Positions 1-5,509 of a stretch of DNA of 9,691 nucleotides are shown piece by piece. The DNA comes from Candidatus Nanohalarchaeota archaeon. GTDB taxonomy: Archaea; EX4484-52; B79-G9. Under the pieces are notes generated by a model, which saw only the letters and a list, made by a program, of their open reading frames with translations, was not told the DNA's origin and did not search any database. Location: positions 1 through 9,691 of the forward strand of contig JAUVEK010000043.1 of NCBI GenBank assembly GCA_030594795.1. The letters are read 5' to 3'. The translations under genes were made by a program, and so were the position numbers. Within the stretch, counting starts at the first letter, position 1, and each line of letters starts with the position of its first letter.

Positions 1-653
1 GCAATCGCTTTTGCCTGCATGGGCAAAAGATTGGGGTCTGTTTGCGCAATCCCGCCCATACTGCCCATAAAAACAAGAGTAACCAGAATAGCGACAATTA
101 TAACTACAATTATAATCATAATAACAACCGGCAGCAGCACAGCAATGGCGCTTCGCAAAAAGCTAATCTCATGGACCTCTTTTAGAGCAGCAATCATGAC
201 ATAAAGCACATAGAGAGAAATAATGAATCCAATAGCTTTTGCAGCCAGATTATTAACATTGGAAACTGCCACAAGTATATTAAATACAGAAAGATACGCA
301 AACACCCGAAACGTAGCCTCGTAACTCTTTTTCGCGCCAACAAGCTTCAGAAACAGATGATTTATTCCTGAAAACAAAAAAAGGCCGATGCTCCCCACAA
401 CCAGTGCCACAGGCATCATTATCAGTGAGAACATCCATATCTCAATCCCGAAATACTGGAGCGCATGCTGGAACTTCATGTCCGGAATAGCAATCATGAA
501 CCCCCACGATAATACAAACGCGAGAAACATATTAAGGATTGCGAACCGAAACGGCTCCCCAAAACCGCCAGTAGTCTGCATCTTTCTGAAAAACTCCTTC
601 GGCTGCGTCACTATCGCTTTAGCCTGCCTGTACCAGCTGTCTATGAATTCCAC
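1..653 (-). CDS. YIP1-family integral membrane protein (3' end missing)
   Basis: Partial gene whose C-terminus runs off the left edge; 217 codons are visible. The N-terminus (VEFIDSWYRQAKAIVTQPKE) is amphipathic and cytosolic-looking. About five hydrophobic segments follow, at residues 36-56, 72-100, 113-132, 137-157 and 168-197. The stretch HLFLKLVGAKKSYEATFRVF (residues 99-118) matches the conserved core of archaeal and bacterial Yip1-domain proteins, where a loop reading roughly H..lk..Gg...y..t.rv lies between membrane helices. Family members are polytopic membrane proteins, and their prokaryotic function is largely unknown. I chose the GTG start because no in-frame ATG precedes it, a GTGAT sequence lies just upstream, and a TATA box sits about 35 bp upstream. 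The family call is by recognition, not search. Confidence 0.72.
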   Translation of the reverse strand, partial: MEFIDSWYRQAKAIVTQPKEFFRKMQTTGGFGEPFRFAILNMFLAFVLSWGFMIAIPDMKFQHALQYFGIEIWMFSLIMMPVALVVGSIGLFLFSGINHLFLKLVGAKKSYEATFRVFAYLSVFNILVAVSNVNNLAAKAIGFIISLYVLYVMIAALKEVHEISFLRSAIAVLLPVVIMIIIVVIIVAILVTLVFMGSMGGIAQTDPNLLPMQAKAI

Positions 654-683
654 ATTATCACAGCATATTTCTGGCTATCTGTG

Positions 684-692
684 TTTATATAA
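684..692 (-). promoter_or_regulatory. TATA box for the YIP1-family gene
   Basis: TTATATAAA read on the minus strand. The usual archaeal spacing of about 25 bp puts transcription start near 660, giving a very short leader before the GTG at 653. Inferred from sequence only. Confidence 0.5.
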
Positions 693-754
693 TTTTCATA
701 CTTCCAACTCACAAAAACAGTAACTATTAAAACATTATCCTTTTCTATATAATT

Positions 755-818
755 GGGCGATGATTATGCCGTCCCAATATGAAGTACCTGATGATTATTG
801 GAGTAGCTGATGAGCCCA
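755..818 (+). ncRNA. candidate box C/D guide sRNA
   Basis: The gap between the YIP1 gene and the radical SAM gene contains all parts of an archaeal C/D sRNA in order. These are: a 5' stem arm TGGGC/GGGC ending at 758; a C box GCGATGA (757-763, one change from RUGAUGA); a 15-nt guide (764-778); a D'-like ATGA (779-782); a 6-nt spacer; a C' box TGATGA (789-794); a 12-nt guide TTATTGGAGTAG (795-806); a D box CTGA (807-810); and a 3' arm GCCCA that pairs with TGGGC. The ~64-nt length and guide spacing are typical of the class, in which L7Ae, Nop5 and fibrillarin direct 2'-O-methylation of rRNA or tRNA. A TATTAAA at 724-730 is about 27 bp upstream, a suitable promoter distance. The imperfect C and D' boxes are the weak points. 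I did not identify the targets. Confidence 0.55.
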
Positions 819-823
819 TTCAT

Positions 824-1864
824 TCACAACACTTCTTTCTCAACATCAAACGAATCAAACGTCGGCATAACCTTCACAACAGCGCACCTATACCCGAACC
901 TCTTAGCTTTCCGCGCATTCTTAATGGACATCTCGACTCTATTCATCTCCCTGTTAATAATAAACTCACTCTTGGTGAGCTTCAGTTTCGAAACAATCTC
1001 CTCACAATCTCCCTCGACAACCCCTTTCTCAATCAGGCAATGGTCAACAATCCTCTCAAATGGTCTCAGGATACTTTTCGCGCGAAGCCGCAGCCGATTC
1101 TGGTACTGGTAGATATTCTTCACGCTTGACGTGCAGACATGAACACTCAAATTCTTAGTACGCCTCCGCGCAAACTCAAGCAGCCGGAGCCCCGCATCCC
1201 GGCTCCCTTTCACAGTATTAAACACATCCTCATTACTCAAAAGCCCCCTTTTCGTCATCTGTGAAAAATTCAGCTCAGACATCTCAAGCTCATTCAGGTT
1301 CAAAAACTTTGCCCCGACCTTCTCAAGATACAAGATAAGCTCCCTCAACTCCTTCTCTTTCCCCGGCACAACCGGCACCTCCGCCCCGGCATCAAACCGA
1401 TACCCCAAACACTTATCAATCAAAGGCAAATCCCCTCGAAGATGCAGCCGGATCTCGTCAAGCCCTGCATCCTCAAGTTCTTTTAGCATTTTATCAGTAA
1501 GTATGTCCCCTGATGTATAGAGGTGAATATGGAACTCGCGCCCGAACTCCCTTTTCAGCATCCGGATATACTCAACCGTCCTCTCAAAACGAGCCAGCGG
1601 CTCCCCACCGGTAACCCCGGCGCCAAGAGAGCAGCACAACTGCGCCTCACGCACAACATCATCTTTAGAGGAAACTGGCACCTCATTAGCCCATGTCTTA
1701 TCCACATTCTTGCGCTTTTGTGAAAGGGGGCAGTAGTAGCATGAGTGTTTGCATATTCCTGTAGTGAAAAGGACGAGTTTCCTGCCTCTCATGCACTGCA
1801 CACAGCCTCTCGGGAGTGTGCCAATGTACTTCGACTGTGCATAACTTGTTTTTATGGGGCGCAT
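824..1864 (-). CDS. radical SAM protein, COG2108-type
   Basis: 346 aa. The radical SAM CxxxCxxC motif is C38-KHS-C42-YY-C45, which would bind the 4Fe-4S cluster that cleaves S-adenosylmethionine. It is followed by the GGEP motif (TGGEPL, residues 85-90) that contacts SAM. A second cysteine pair, GCVQC (C21, C24), precedes it. The order GCVQC - short linker - VLFTTGxCxxxCxYCPLS is what I recall for the archaeal COG2108 group, often labelled pyruvate formate-lyase-activating-enzyme-like although the substrate is unknown. Residues 100-160 (hIHLYTSG, LDEIRLHLRG) fit the TIM-barrel strands. The ATG is preceded by a G-rich stretch (GGGGGAT) about 10 nt upstream. The gene is monocistronic, since the YIP1 gene downstream has its own TATA box. 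The family call is strong; the biochemical role is unknown. Confidence 0.85.
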   Translation of the reverse strand: MRPIKTSYAQSKYIGTLPRGCVQCMRGRKLVLFTTGICKHSCYYCPLSQKRKNVDKTWANEVPVSSKDDVVREAQLCCSLGAGVTGGEPLARFERTVEYIRMLKREFGREFHIHLYTSGDILTDKMLKELEDAGLDEIRLHLRGDLPLIDKCLGYRFDAGAEVPVVPGKEKELRELILYLEKVGAKFLNLNELEMSELNFSQMTKRGLLSNEDVFNTVKGSRDAGLRLLEFARRRTKNLSVHVCTSSVKNIYQYQNRLRLRAKSILRPFERIVDHCLIEKGVVEGDCEEIVSKLKLTKSEFIINREMNRVEMSIKNARKAKRFGYRCAVVKVMPTFDSFDVEKEVL

Positions 1865-2052
1865 AAAGAAAAATATCCCCCCACTTTCATAAATCTTTGG
1901 CTGATTTTAGTAGCGTAAAACAAAAACAATGCTATAGAAATTTGTCACCGAACGTGACTTTCTTCTTATATTCCCGCTCCCTGACGTTCACCAAAGCGGC
2001 GAGCGAACAGAGCGAGCGAAGAATAGCAGGCGGGCGTCGTCGTCGTGAATAG
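1865..2052. other. intergenic region with GC-rich purine/CG-rich block
   Basis: No gene seen. The part next to the radical SAM gene is AT-rich and contains TTTATGA (minus strand, about 1884-1890), a possible TATA element. GTCAC-CGAAC-GTGAC near 1945-1960 is a small perfect inverted repeat. From about 1990 the sequence becomes GC-rich and repetitive: gcgagcgaacagagcgagcg, then a gtcgtcgtcgtg run ending at about 2048, just 3' of the 294-aa gene. This block differs from its surroundings in composition. Confidence 0.4.
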
Positions 2053-2937
2053 CTACTCAATGAATATCGCACGTGACGGCACAATTGTACGTGGCACTCT
2101 GTTTTCAATCCATGTCTGAGTTATGAGTTCGACACCGTCATATCCATTCTCTTCTACAACATCTAATGCCTTTGTTCCGTAATCTGTCAGATAGTCAATA
2201 CCTTGAAGCGTGTATTTTTGGCCGCCAATATCTATTTCAGAAGTGCCATGGACACCAAAGTCCTGTGCACCTGTTGTTTGACCTCTGCCGCCAACATTTG
2301 TTATTTCTTTCTTCGTTTCATCCCATAGTGATTTGCCCAAATATATTAATCCCGGGTCAAATCCTGAACCATACGGTGCTGGTTGGCTGAAAAGTGCGAT
2401 TTCGGTCTGCCCTTCTTTTCCGCCTCGTGTAGATACATCAACAAGCTTCCAATTGAGCGGTTTTACACCATGCGCCTTTGATTTCTCAGTTTTGCCGATT
2501 TGCTGCACTTCATAAATGCTCATATCAAGATAATCTGATAGATCGTGATTGTGGGCTTTTTTGAAATTTTCTTCGCCTGAATAAATGATTGATTGTTTCA
2601 CAGCATCCACATAATCAAAGACTACAGGAAGTGTTTTGCCTGAATCCATTGCATTCACAAGTTCTGCTAACGTCAGTTTTTTTGCACTCCCAAACTGCCT
2701 GTACATTGACGGTGCATTCGAGATTCCACCATGATTCATAATATTTTTTTCTTTTAACTCCTTCATTACGTTTGCTCTTGAAGATGTGATGTCAATATCT
2801 TCTGTTGTGCCATCAGCGTATTTAAACACGCAACTGTCCCATGCGGATTTCTCGCCAGTTGCCTGAACACGTGGGCTGTTGATCTCCAAGACATCTTCTT
2901 CGCCAAAAAAGCGACTATATATGCTGTTATTTGTCAT
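2053..2937 (-). CDS. uncharacterised 294-aa protein
   Basis: I do not recognise the family. The protein is soluble-looking, with no signal peptide or membrane segment. It starts MTNNSIYSRFFGEEDVLEI and has a glycine-rich central-to-late part (residues 188-245: YGSGFDPGLIYLG, NVGGRGQTTGAQDFG). It ends with a compact segment, ENGYDGVELI...VPRTIVPSRAIFIE (residues 263-294). That ending, a G-Y-D-G-V turn followed by a strand and a final P-S-x-A-I strand, loosely recalls the last strands of some ADP-ribosyltransferase-like phage and toxin domains. The likeness is weak and no catalytic residues can be assigned. I chose ATG 2937 over the in-frame GTG at 2946 because the GGGTGAG Shine-Dalgarno lies 5 nt before the ATG and overlaps the GTG. 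A strong BRE/TATA lies upstream. It is separated from the Fic gene by about 500 bp containing a gene remnant. Confidence 0.75.
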   Translation of the reverse strand: MTNNSIYSRFFGEEDVLEINSPRVQATGEKSAWDSCVFKYADGTTEDIDITSSRANVMKELKEKNIMNHGGISNAPSMYRQFGSAKKLTLAELVNAMDSGKTLPVVFDYVDAVKQSIIYSGEENFKKAHNHDLSDYLDMSIYEVQQIGKTEKSKAHGVKPLNWKLVDVSTRGGKEGQTEIALFSQPAPYGSGFDPGLIYLGKSLWDETKKEITNVGGRGQTTGAQDFGVHGTSEIDIGGQKYTLQGIDYLTDYGTKALDVVEENGYDGVELITQTWIENRVPRTIVPSRAIFIE

Positions 2938-2941
2938 TTTT

Positions 2942-2948
2942 CTCACCC
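2942..2948 (-). promoter_or_regulatory. ribosome binding site deciding the start of the 294-aa gene
   Basis: GGGTGAG on the minus strand, complementary to the archaeal 16S 3' end (anti-SD ATCACCTCC). Spacing to ATG 2937 is right. A start at GTG 2946 would place the initiation codon inside the site itself. Confidence 0.65.
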
Positions 2949-2981
2949 ATAATTGTTATGAACATTATTGATCCGTAGTAA

Positions 2982-2998
2982 CTTTTTAAACCTTTCGG
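2982..2998 (-). promoter_or_regulatory. BRE/TATA promoter of the 294-aa gene
   Basis: Minus strand CCGAAAGG-TTTAAAAAG: a purine-rich BRE directly before an A/T-rich TATA box, the archaeal layout. Transcription would start near 2960, leaving a leader of roughly 20 nt with the Shine-Dalgarno in it. This is the clearest promoter in the window. Confidence 0.7.
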
Positions 2999-3014
2999 TG
3001 CTGTTCTAATATAG

Positions 3015-3290
3015 GCTAGAAAAGGCATAGATCCATACAATCCTGAAGTTTATGCAATCATGGTTGTCGGCGGCAGAGGCGGCTCTTCAGCATTAGGGGC
3101 TATGATTGTAGACAATGACCCAAAATTAGAAGAGATCTCTGGTGGGAGCGATTTTATGAAACAATGGTATAACGAAATCGATGGCAGACCAGATAAGTCT
3201 CGCGGAATCATGTTTGGACTAGACGATTGGTTACAGGATGGGCAACCAGTAAAAGTAGGAAGCATACAGAAGCGAGTCTACACTAGATAA
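3015..3290 (+). pseudogene. 5'-truncated coding remnant (C-terminal ~91 residues)
   Basis: An open plus-strand frame follows an in-frame TAG at 3012 and reads DPYNPEVYAIMVVGGRGGSS and onward to SIQKRVYTR. Its composition is protein-like: GG-rich turn, DNDPKLEEISGG, the aromatic/charged stretch DFMKQWYNEIDGRPDK, and GLDDWLQDG. The coding character seems to begin before the first possible start codon (ATG 3060, residue 16 of this frame), and that ATG has no Shine-Dalgarno. This suggests the N-terminal part of a longer gene has been lost, with the TATA/BRE of the divergent 294-aa gene now abutting it. The alternative is a short intact gene from ATG 3060 (76 aa). I do not recognise the family. 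Confidence 0.45.
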
Positions 3291-3346
3291 ACAACACATC
3301 AGCCACAAACTACAGGATATTATGGCAAAAATGGCAGAGCATGTCA
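3291..3346. other. short AT-rich spacer
   Basis: No gene seen between the remnant and repeat copy 1. It holds the first copy of the 11-mer TGGCAGAGCAT (3332-3342); the second copy lies inside the repeat at 3416-3426. Confidence 0.3.
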
Positions 3347-3450
3347 TTTTACTATGCGCATCAAAAGTAAAAAATTCATAGCTCTCTCATTTCCCTCTGT
3401 TAATGTTGATGAACTTGGCAGAGCATCATACATAATTATTTGATTTTATC
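3347..3450. repeat. ~105-bp direct repeat, copy 1 (3' of the Fic gene)
   Basis: This shares a 27-bp identical end with copy 2 (3347-3373, starting TTTTACTATGCGCATC), a central CCCTCT and TTGATGAA, and a near-identical other end, ATTATTTGATT(T/C)TATC. The middle is diverged. The 27-bp end contains the inverted arms TTTTACT and AGTAAAA around the palindrome ATGCGCAT. It lies 7 bp from the Fic stop codon. Confidence 0.75.
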
Positions 3451-3457
3451 TCTGCTT

Positions 3458-4642
3458 TTAATCGTTCACCAGTCTCTCTATCGAACTCTTATGTTCCCTG
3501 ATACAGAAATTAATAAACTCACCCATACTTTCCCTGCGCGCAGACTCAAGATGCGCAAAATACTCATTTCTCTTATGCGGGTCAAAAGCAAACAAAGGCA
3601 AACCCGCCTTCAGAAGAATCCACGAATGAAGCAAACGCCCCATTCTTCCGTTTCCATCAGCAAATGGATGGATGCTCACAAAAATAAAATGAACAATGGA
3701 TGCAAGAACCAGCGGATTAATCTTTTTCCCACTGAAATTCACAAGCGCAGCAATAGCGAACTCAATCTCTTCACTCGACGACGGCAGCTTCGTTTCAAAC
3801 CCAACGATTCTCTTGGAGCCATAATAGAATTCTCCTGGTTTATCAAGGATATTATTCATCATAATTCCATGCAGGCGCTTTATCTTGGGAACACAAATAT
3901 CCTCTTCGCATATTGAAAAAAGCTCACCTATAGCCTTTATTGCATTCAGAATTTCCGTAACTTCTCTTGGAGTAAGCCCGACCGGGTAATCTCCAAAAAC
4001 CCGTGCAACATCATCTTGTGTTGCAGTATTGCCCTCAGTCACAGTAGTTGAATAGACATGCAGCATAATGCTTGCATTTACAAGTTTCTTTGAATGAATT
4101 TTCAGGGGACTCAGAACATTAACCTGCTTTTCAAATCCGCACATTTTCAAATCCAGGTAATTCACATAGAAAAATGTAGAGTCATTCAGGTTCGCATCCA
4201 ATAAAAGCGGTTTCTTCTTCAGCACACGCACAAATCTGTTTGCAGTAAGCACGCGCACATACTTAACAACAGTCGGTTTTGAGAATCCTGTTTTTTTGAT
4301 AATATCCTTAAATTGCATGGCATTGTTCTCAAACAACTCCTTAAAAACACGAATTGCCTTTTCATCAAGCAATTCATTGTAATCGATTCCTTTCATTCGC
4401 GCCCAGTATAGAAAAGCAAGGCAATCCATTACTTTCCTGTTCTCCCTGTTTATTGCCATATCAACAATATACTCTTCAGCTTTCAGCACCCGCAGTATAT
4501 CAGAAACAGTTCTTTTTGAAACATTCTCAAAAAAAATATTTCTCCTGAGATAGCGTATCAGCTGTTTTTTTCCTACATTCCCAGATTCCTTCTTCATCTG
4601 CGACAGGTAAAAAAGCACATCATATTTTGATAATGTTTTCAT
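3458..4642 (-). CDS. class II Fic-domain protein with N-terminal winged-helix segments
   Basis: 394 aa. The Fic active site is H325-P-F-A-D-G-N-G-R-M-G-R336, a full match to HxFx(D/E)GNGRxxR. H325 is the expected catalytic base, D329 binds the metal, and the glycine/arginine loop binds the nucleotide phosphates, so AMP (or NMP) transfer to protein hydroxyl groups is expected. Upstream, T199-TVT-E203-G204 matches the inhibitory motif (S/T)xxxE(G/N). Its place before the core makes this a class II, self-inhibited Fic protein. The flap segment GEFYYGSKRIVG is at 270-281. Residues 1-70 and roughly 95-150 look like two winged-helix/HTH units (for example SKRTVSDILRVLKAEEYI and FSKPTVVKYVRVLTANRFV). 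The ATG has no Shine-Dalgarno and lies close to the predicted transcription start, so it is probably leaderless. It could be a self-regulating stress switch or a conflict element; the target is unknown. Confidence 0.9.
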   Translation of the reverse strand: MKTLSKYDVLFYLSQMKKESGNVGKKQLIRYLRRNIFFENVSKRTVSDILRVLKAEEYIVDMAINRENRKVMDCLAFLYWARMKGIDYNELLDEKAIRVFKELFENNAMQFKDIIKKTGFSKPTVVKYVRVLTANRFVRVLKKKPLLLDANLNDSTFFYVNYLDLKMCGFEKQVNVLSPLKIHSKKLVNASIMLHVYSTTVTEGNTATQDDVARVFGDYPVGLTPREVTEILNAIKAIGELFSICEEDICVPKIKRLHGIMMNNILDKPGEFYYGSKRIVGFETKLPSSSEEIEFAIAALVNFSGKKINPLVLASIVHFIFVSIHPFADGNGRMGRLLHSWILLKAGLPLFAFDPHKRNEYFAHLESARRESMGEFINFCIREHKSSIERLVND

Positions 4643-4645
4643 ATG

Positions 4646-4658
4646 GTAAAATATTTAC
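4646..4658. promoter_or_regulatory. palindrome at the Fic gene transcription start (possible operator)
   Basis: GTAAA-ATA-TTTAC is a perfect inverted repeat overlapping the predicted start of transcription. TTTACGT occurs at 4654-4660 and again at 4686-4692, 32 bp (about three helical turns) apart on either side of the TATA box, with a related TTCACGTA at 4726-4733. With HTH domains in the encoded protein, autoregulation is a reasonable inference. Confidence 0.4.
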
Positions 4659-4666
4659 GTATAAAA

Positions 4667-4679
4667 CCTTATAAATATT
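4667..4679 (-). promoter_or_regulatory. TATA box of the Fic gene
   Basis: AATATTTATAAGG on the minus strand. Start of transcription is predicted near 4648, leaving almost no leader before ATG 4642. Confidence 0.55.
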
Positions 4680-4697
4680 GTGTTTTTTACGTGTTTT

Positions 4698-4803
4698 TTT
4701 TACTATGCGCATCAAAAGTAAAAATTTCACGTATTTTTAGCCCTCTATTGGGTTGATATTGATGAAATTACTAGAATGATGTAAGTGATTATTTGATTCT
4801 ATC
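4698..4803. repeat. ~105-bp direct repeat, copy 2 (3' end of the 155-aa gene)
   Basis: Same orientation as copy 1. It begins with the identical 27 bp and ends within the last codons (DRIK-stop) of the 155-aa gene. Within each copy, ATCAAAAGTAA near the start can pair with TTATTTGAT near the end, leaving a 2-nt bulge, so the single strand could fold into a long imperfect hairpin. The two copies bracket the Fic gene and its promoter. Confidence 0.75.
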
Positions 4804-5256
4804 CCATTTATTATCATATTTTCCAGAATTTTCGTTAAGATCACGTTCTAACTCAGACTTTTCGTTAGGGTCGCATGCCAACGCATCATTATATTTTCCT
4901 GAACCGTCATAGAATGTTATGTAATATTTGTGTTCAAACATTCCTCCATTTCTCGGTTCTAATTTAGACATTTCATCATATGTAAAAACAAAGCAATGCT
5001 TCACGTCTCTATTCTCATCACAAGCCACAAGAACATAGTAATCATATCCTTTATTCTTAATCTGCTCTCCATCTCCAAGTCCCCAACTCCAGAATCTTCC
5101 TTCTTCTTCACGAAAACTAGCCCACCTTACATTAACTCCTTTATCAATTTCTTTGAGATAAATATCTGCATTTTTGTTTTCTCTTTCATCACCAATTTGA
5201 GGTTTATATTTTTGCAATTTCTCTTTCACAAATTCTTTAGCCCAATTGTCGTTCAT
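4789..5256 (-). CDS. uncharacterised 155-aa protein
   Basis: I do not recognise the family. It is a soluble, charged protein. Residues 30-100 look like an alpha/beta core: DIYLKEIDKGVNVRWASF, an aromatic/glycine patch FWSWGLGDGEQ (55-65), then YDYYVLVACDE (71-81) and HCFVFTYDEM (87-96). The strand-turn-strand pattern with DxxVLVxxDE loosely resembles restriction-like nuclease cores, but I cannot assign a D...ExK catalytic set, so no function is claimed. The C-terminal 35 residues are rich in N, E, D and K and probably disordered. Translation start is well supported by GGGGGTGAT 4 nt before the ATG. The 3' end overlaps repeat copy 2. It is on the same strand as, and upstream of, the Fic gene, which has its own promoter. 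Confidence 0.75.
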   Translation of the reverse strand: MNDNWAKEFVKEKLQKYKPQIGDERENKNADIYLKEIDKGVNVRWASFREEEGRFWSWGLGDGEQIKNKGYDYYVLVACDENRDVKHCFVFTYDEMSKLEPRNGGMFEHKYYITFYDGSGKYNDALACDPNEKSELERDLNENSGKYDNKWDRIK

Positions 5257-5259
5257 AAC

Positions 5260-5268
5260 ATCACCCCC
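5260..5268 (-). promoter_or_regulatory. strong ribosome binding site of the 155-aa gene
   Basis: GGGGGTGAT on the minus strand, close to a full complement of the archaeal 16S 3' end and 3-4 nt from the ATG. It fixes the start and suggests efficient translation. Confidence 0.65.
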
Positions 5269-5283
5269 TGTCTATTGAATTTG

Positions 5284-5320
5284 GATCTATTTATTTGTCA
5301 ACTCTTACTGTTTAAGAGTT
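5284..5320 (-). promoter_or_regulatory. TATA box and adjoining perfect inverted repeat of the 155-aa gene
   Basis: Minus strand AAATAAATAGATC (5284-5296) is a reasonable TATA box. Three bases upstream of it, AACTCTTA (5300-5307) and TAAGAGTT (5313-5320) form a perfect 8-bp inverted repeat with a 5-nt centre. Its position over the BRE/upstream region suits an operator or activator site. No terminator-like T run follows it. Confidence 0.45.
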
Positions 5321-5362
5321 CACGCCAGAAATTCCCTAAGTAAGTTGCGTAGTAGCTGGCTG

Positions 5363-5409
5363 TGCCTTTAGGTATGGATAGATGTCAATTTGTTGAGACA
5401 TTATAGGCA
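5363..5409. other. nested inverted repeats between divergent genes
   Basis: TGCCTTTA (5363-5370) pairs with TATAGGCA (5402-5409) with one mismatch. Inside it, ATGTC (5382-5386) pairs with GACAT (5397-5401). The structure lies upstream of both the 155-aa gene and the exchanger gene. It is not a tRNA. Role unknown. Confidence 0.3.
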
Positions 5410-5438
5410 TCATTTCGAAAATTATCCCCTCAAAACCA

Positions 5439-5451
5439 ACATATTTATACT
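5439..5451 (+). promoter_or_regulatory. TATA box of the exchanger gene
   Basis: ACATATTTATACT is the TATA-like element. Transcription would start near 5471, ruling out the far-upstream in-frame ATG at 5390 as the true start. Confidence 0.45.
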
Positions 5452-5509
5452 TCCCAAAACAACTCTAAAGGTAAATACTTGTCTAAACATGAAAATCACA
5501 GGTCATATC

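Noticed and set aside
388..723. Plus-strand open frame opposite the YIP1-family gene
   Set aside because: The minus strand gives a coherent membrane protein, while this frame gives no recognisable features.
779..1129. Plus-strand open frames antisense to the radical SAM gene
   Set aside because: They are explained by the codon usage of the clear minus-strand gene; no protein family features. The first also starts inside the candidate C/D sRNA.
1990..2048. CRISPR array
   Set aside because: The repeats are short, irregular simple sequence without unique spacers of constant length.
3440..3916. Plus-strand open frame antisense to the 3' part of the Fic gene
   Set aside because: It is basic and low-complexity in composition, lacks a ribosome binding site, and lies opposite an intact Fic active-site coding region.
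3347..4803. Integron attC sites flanking the Fic gene
   Set aside because: Repeat position at gene 3' ends and imperfect end pairing fit, but the conserved RYYYAAC and GTTRRRY boxes are absent, only two copies are seen and there is no integrase in the window.
3458..5256. Toxin-antitoxin pair made of the Fic protein and the 155-aa protein
   Set aside because: The Fic protein carries its own inhibitory helix motif, the genes are about 150 bp apart with separate promoters, and the 155-aa protein does not look like a Fic antitoxin.
5390..5509. N-terminal extension of the exchanger from ATG 5390
   Set aside because: It would start upstream of the TATA box and adds a basic, non-conserved leader not usual in the family.
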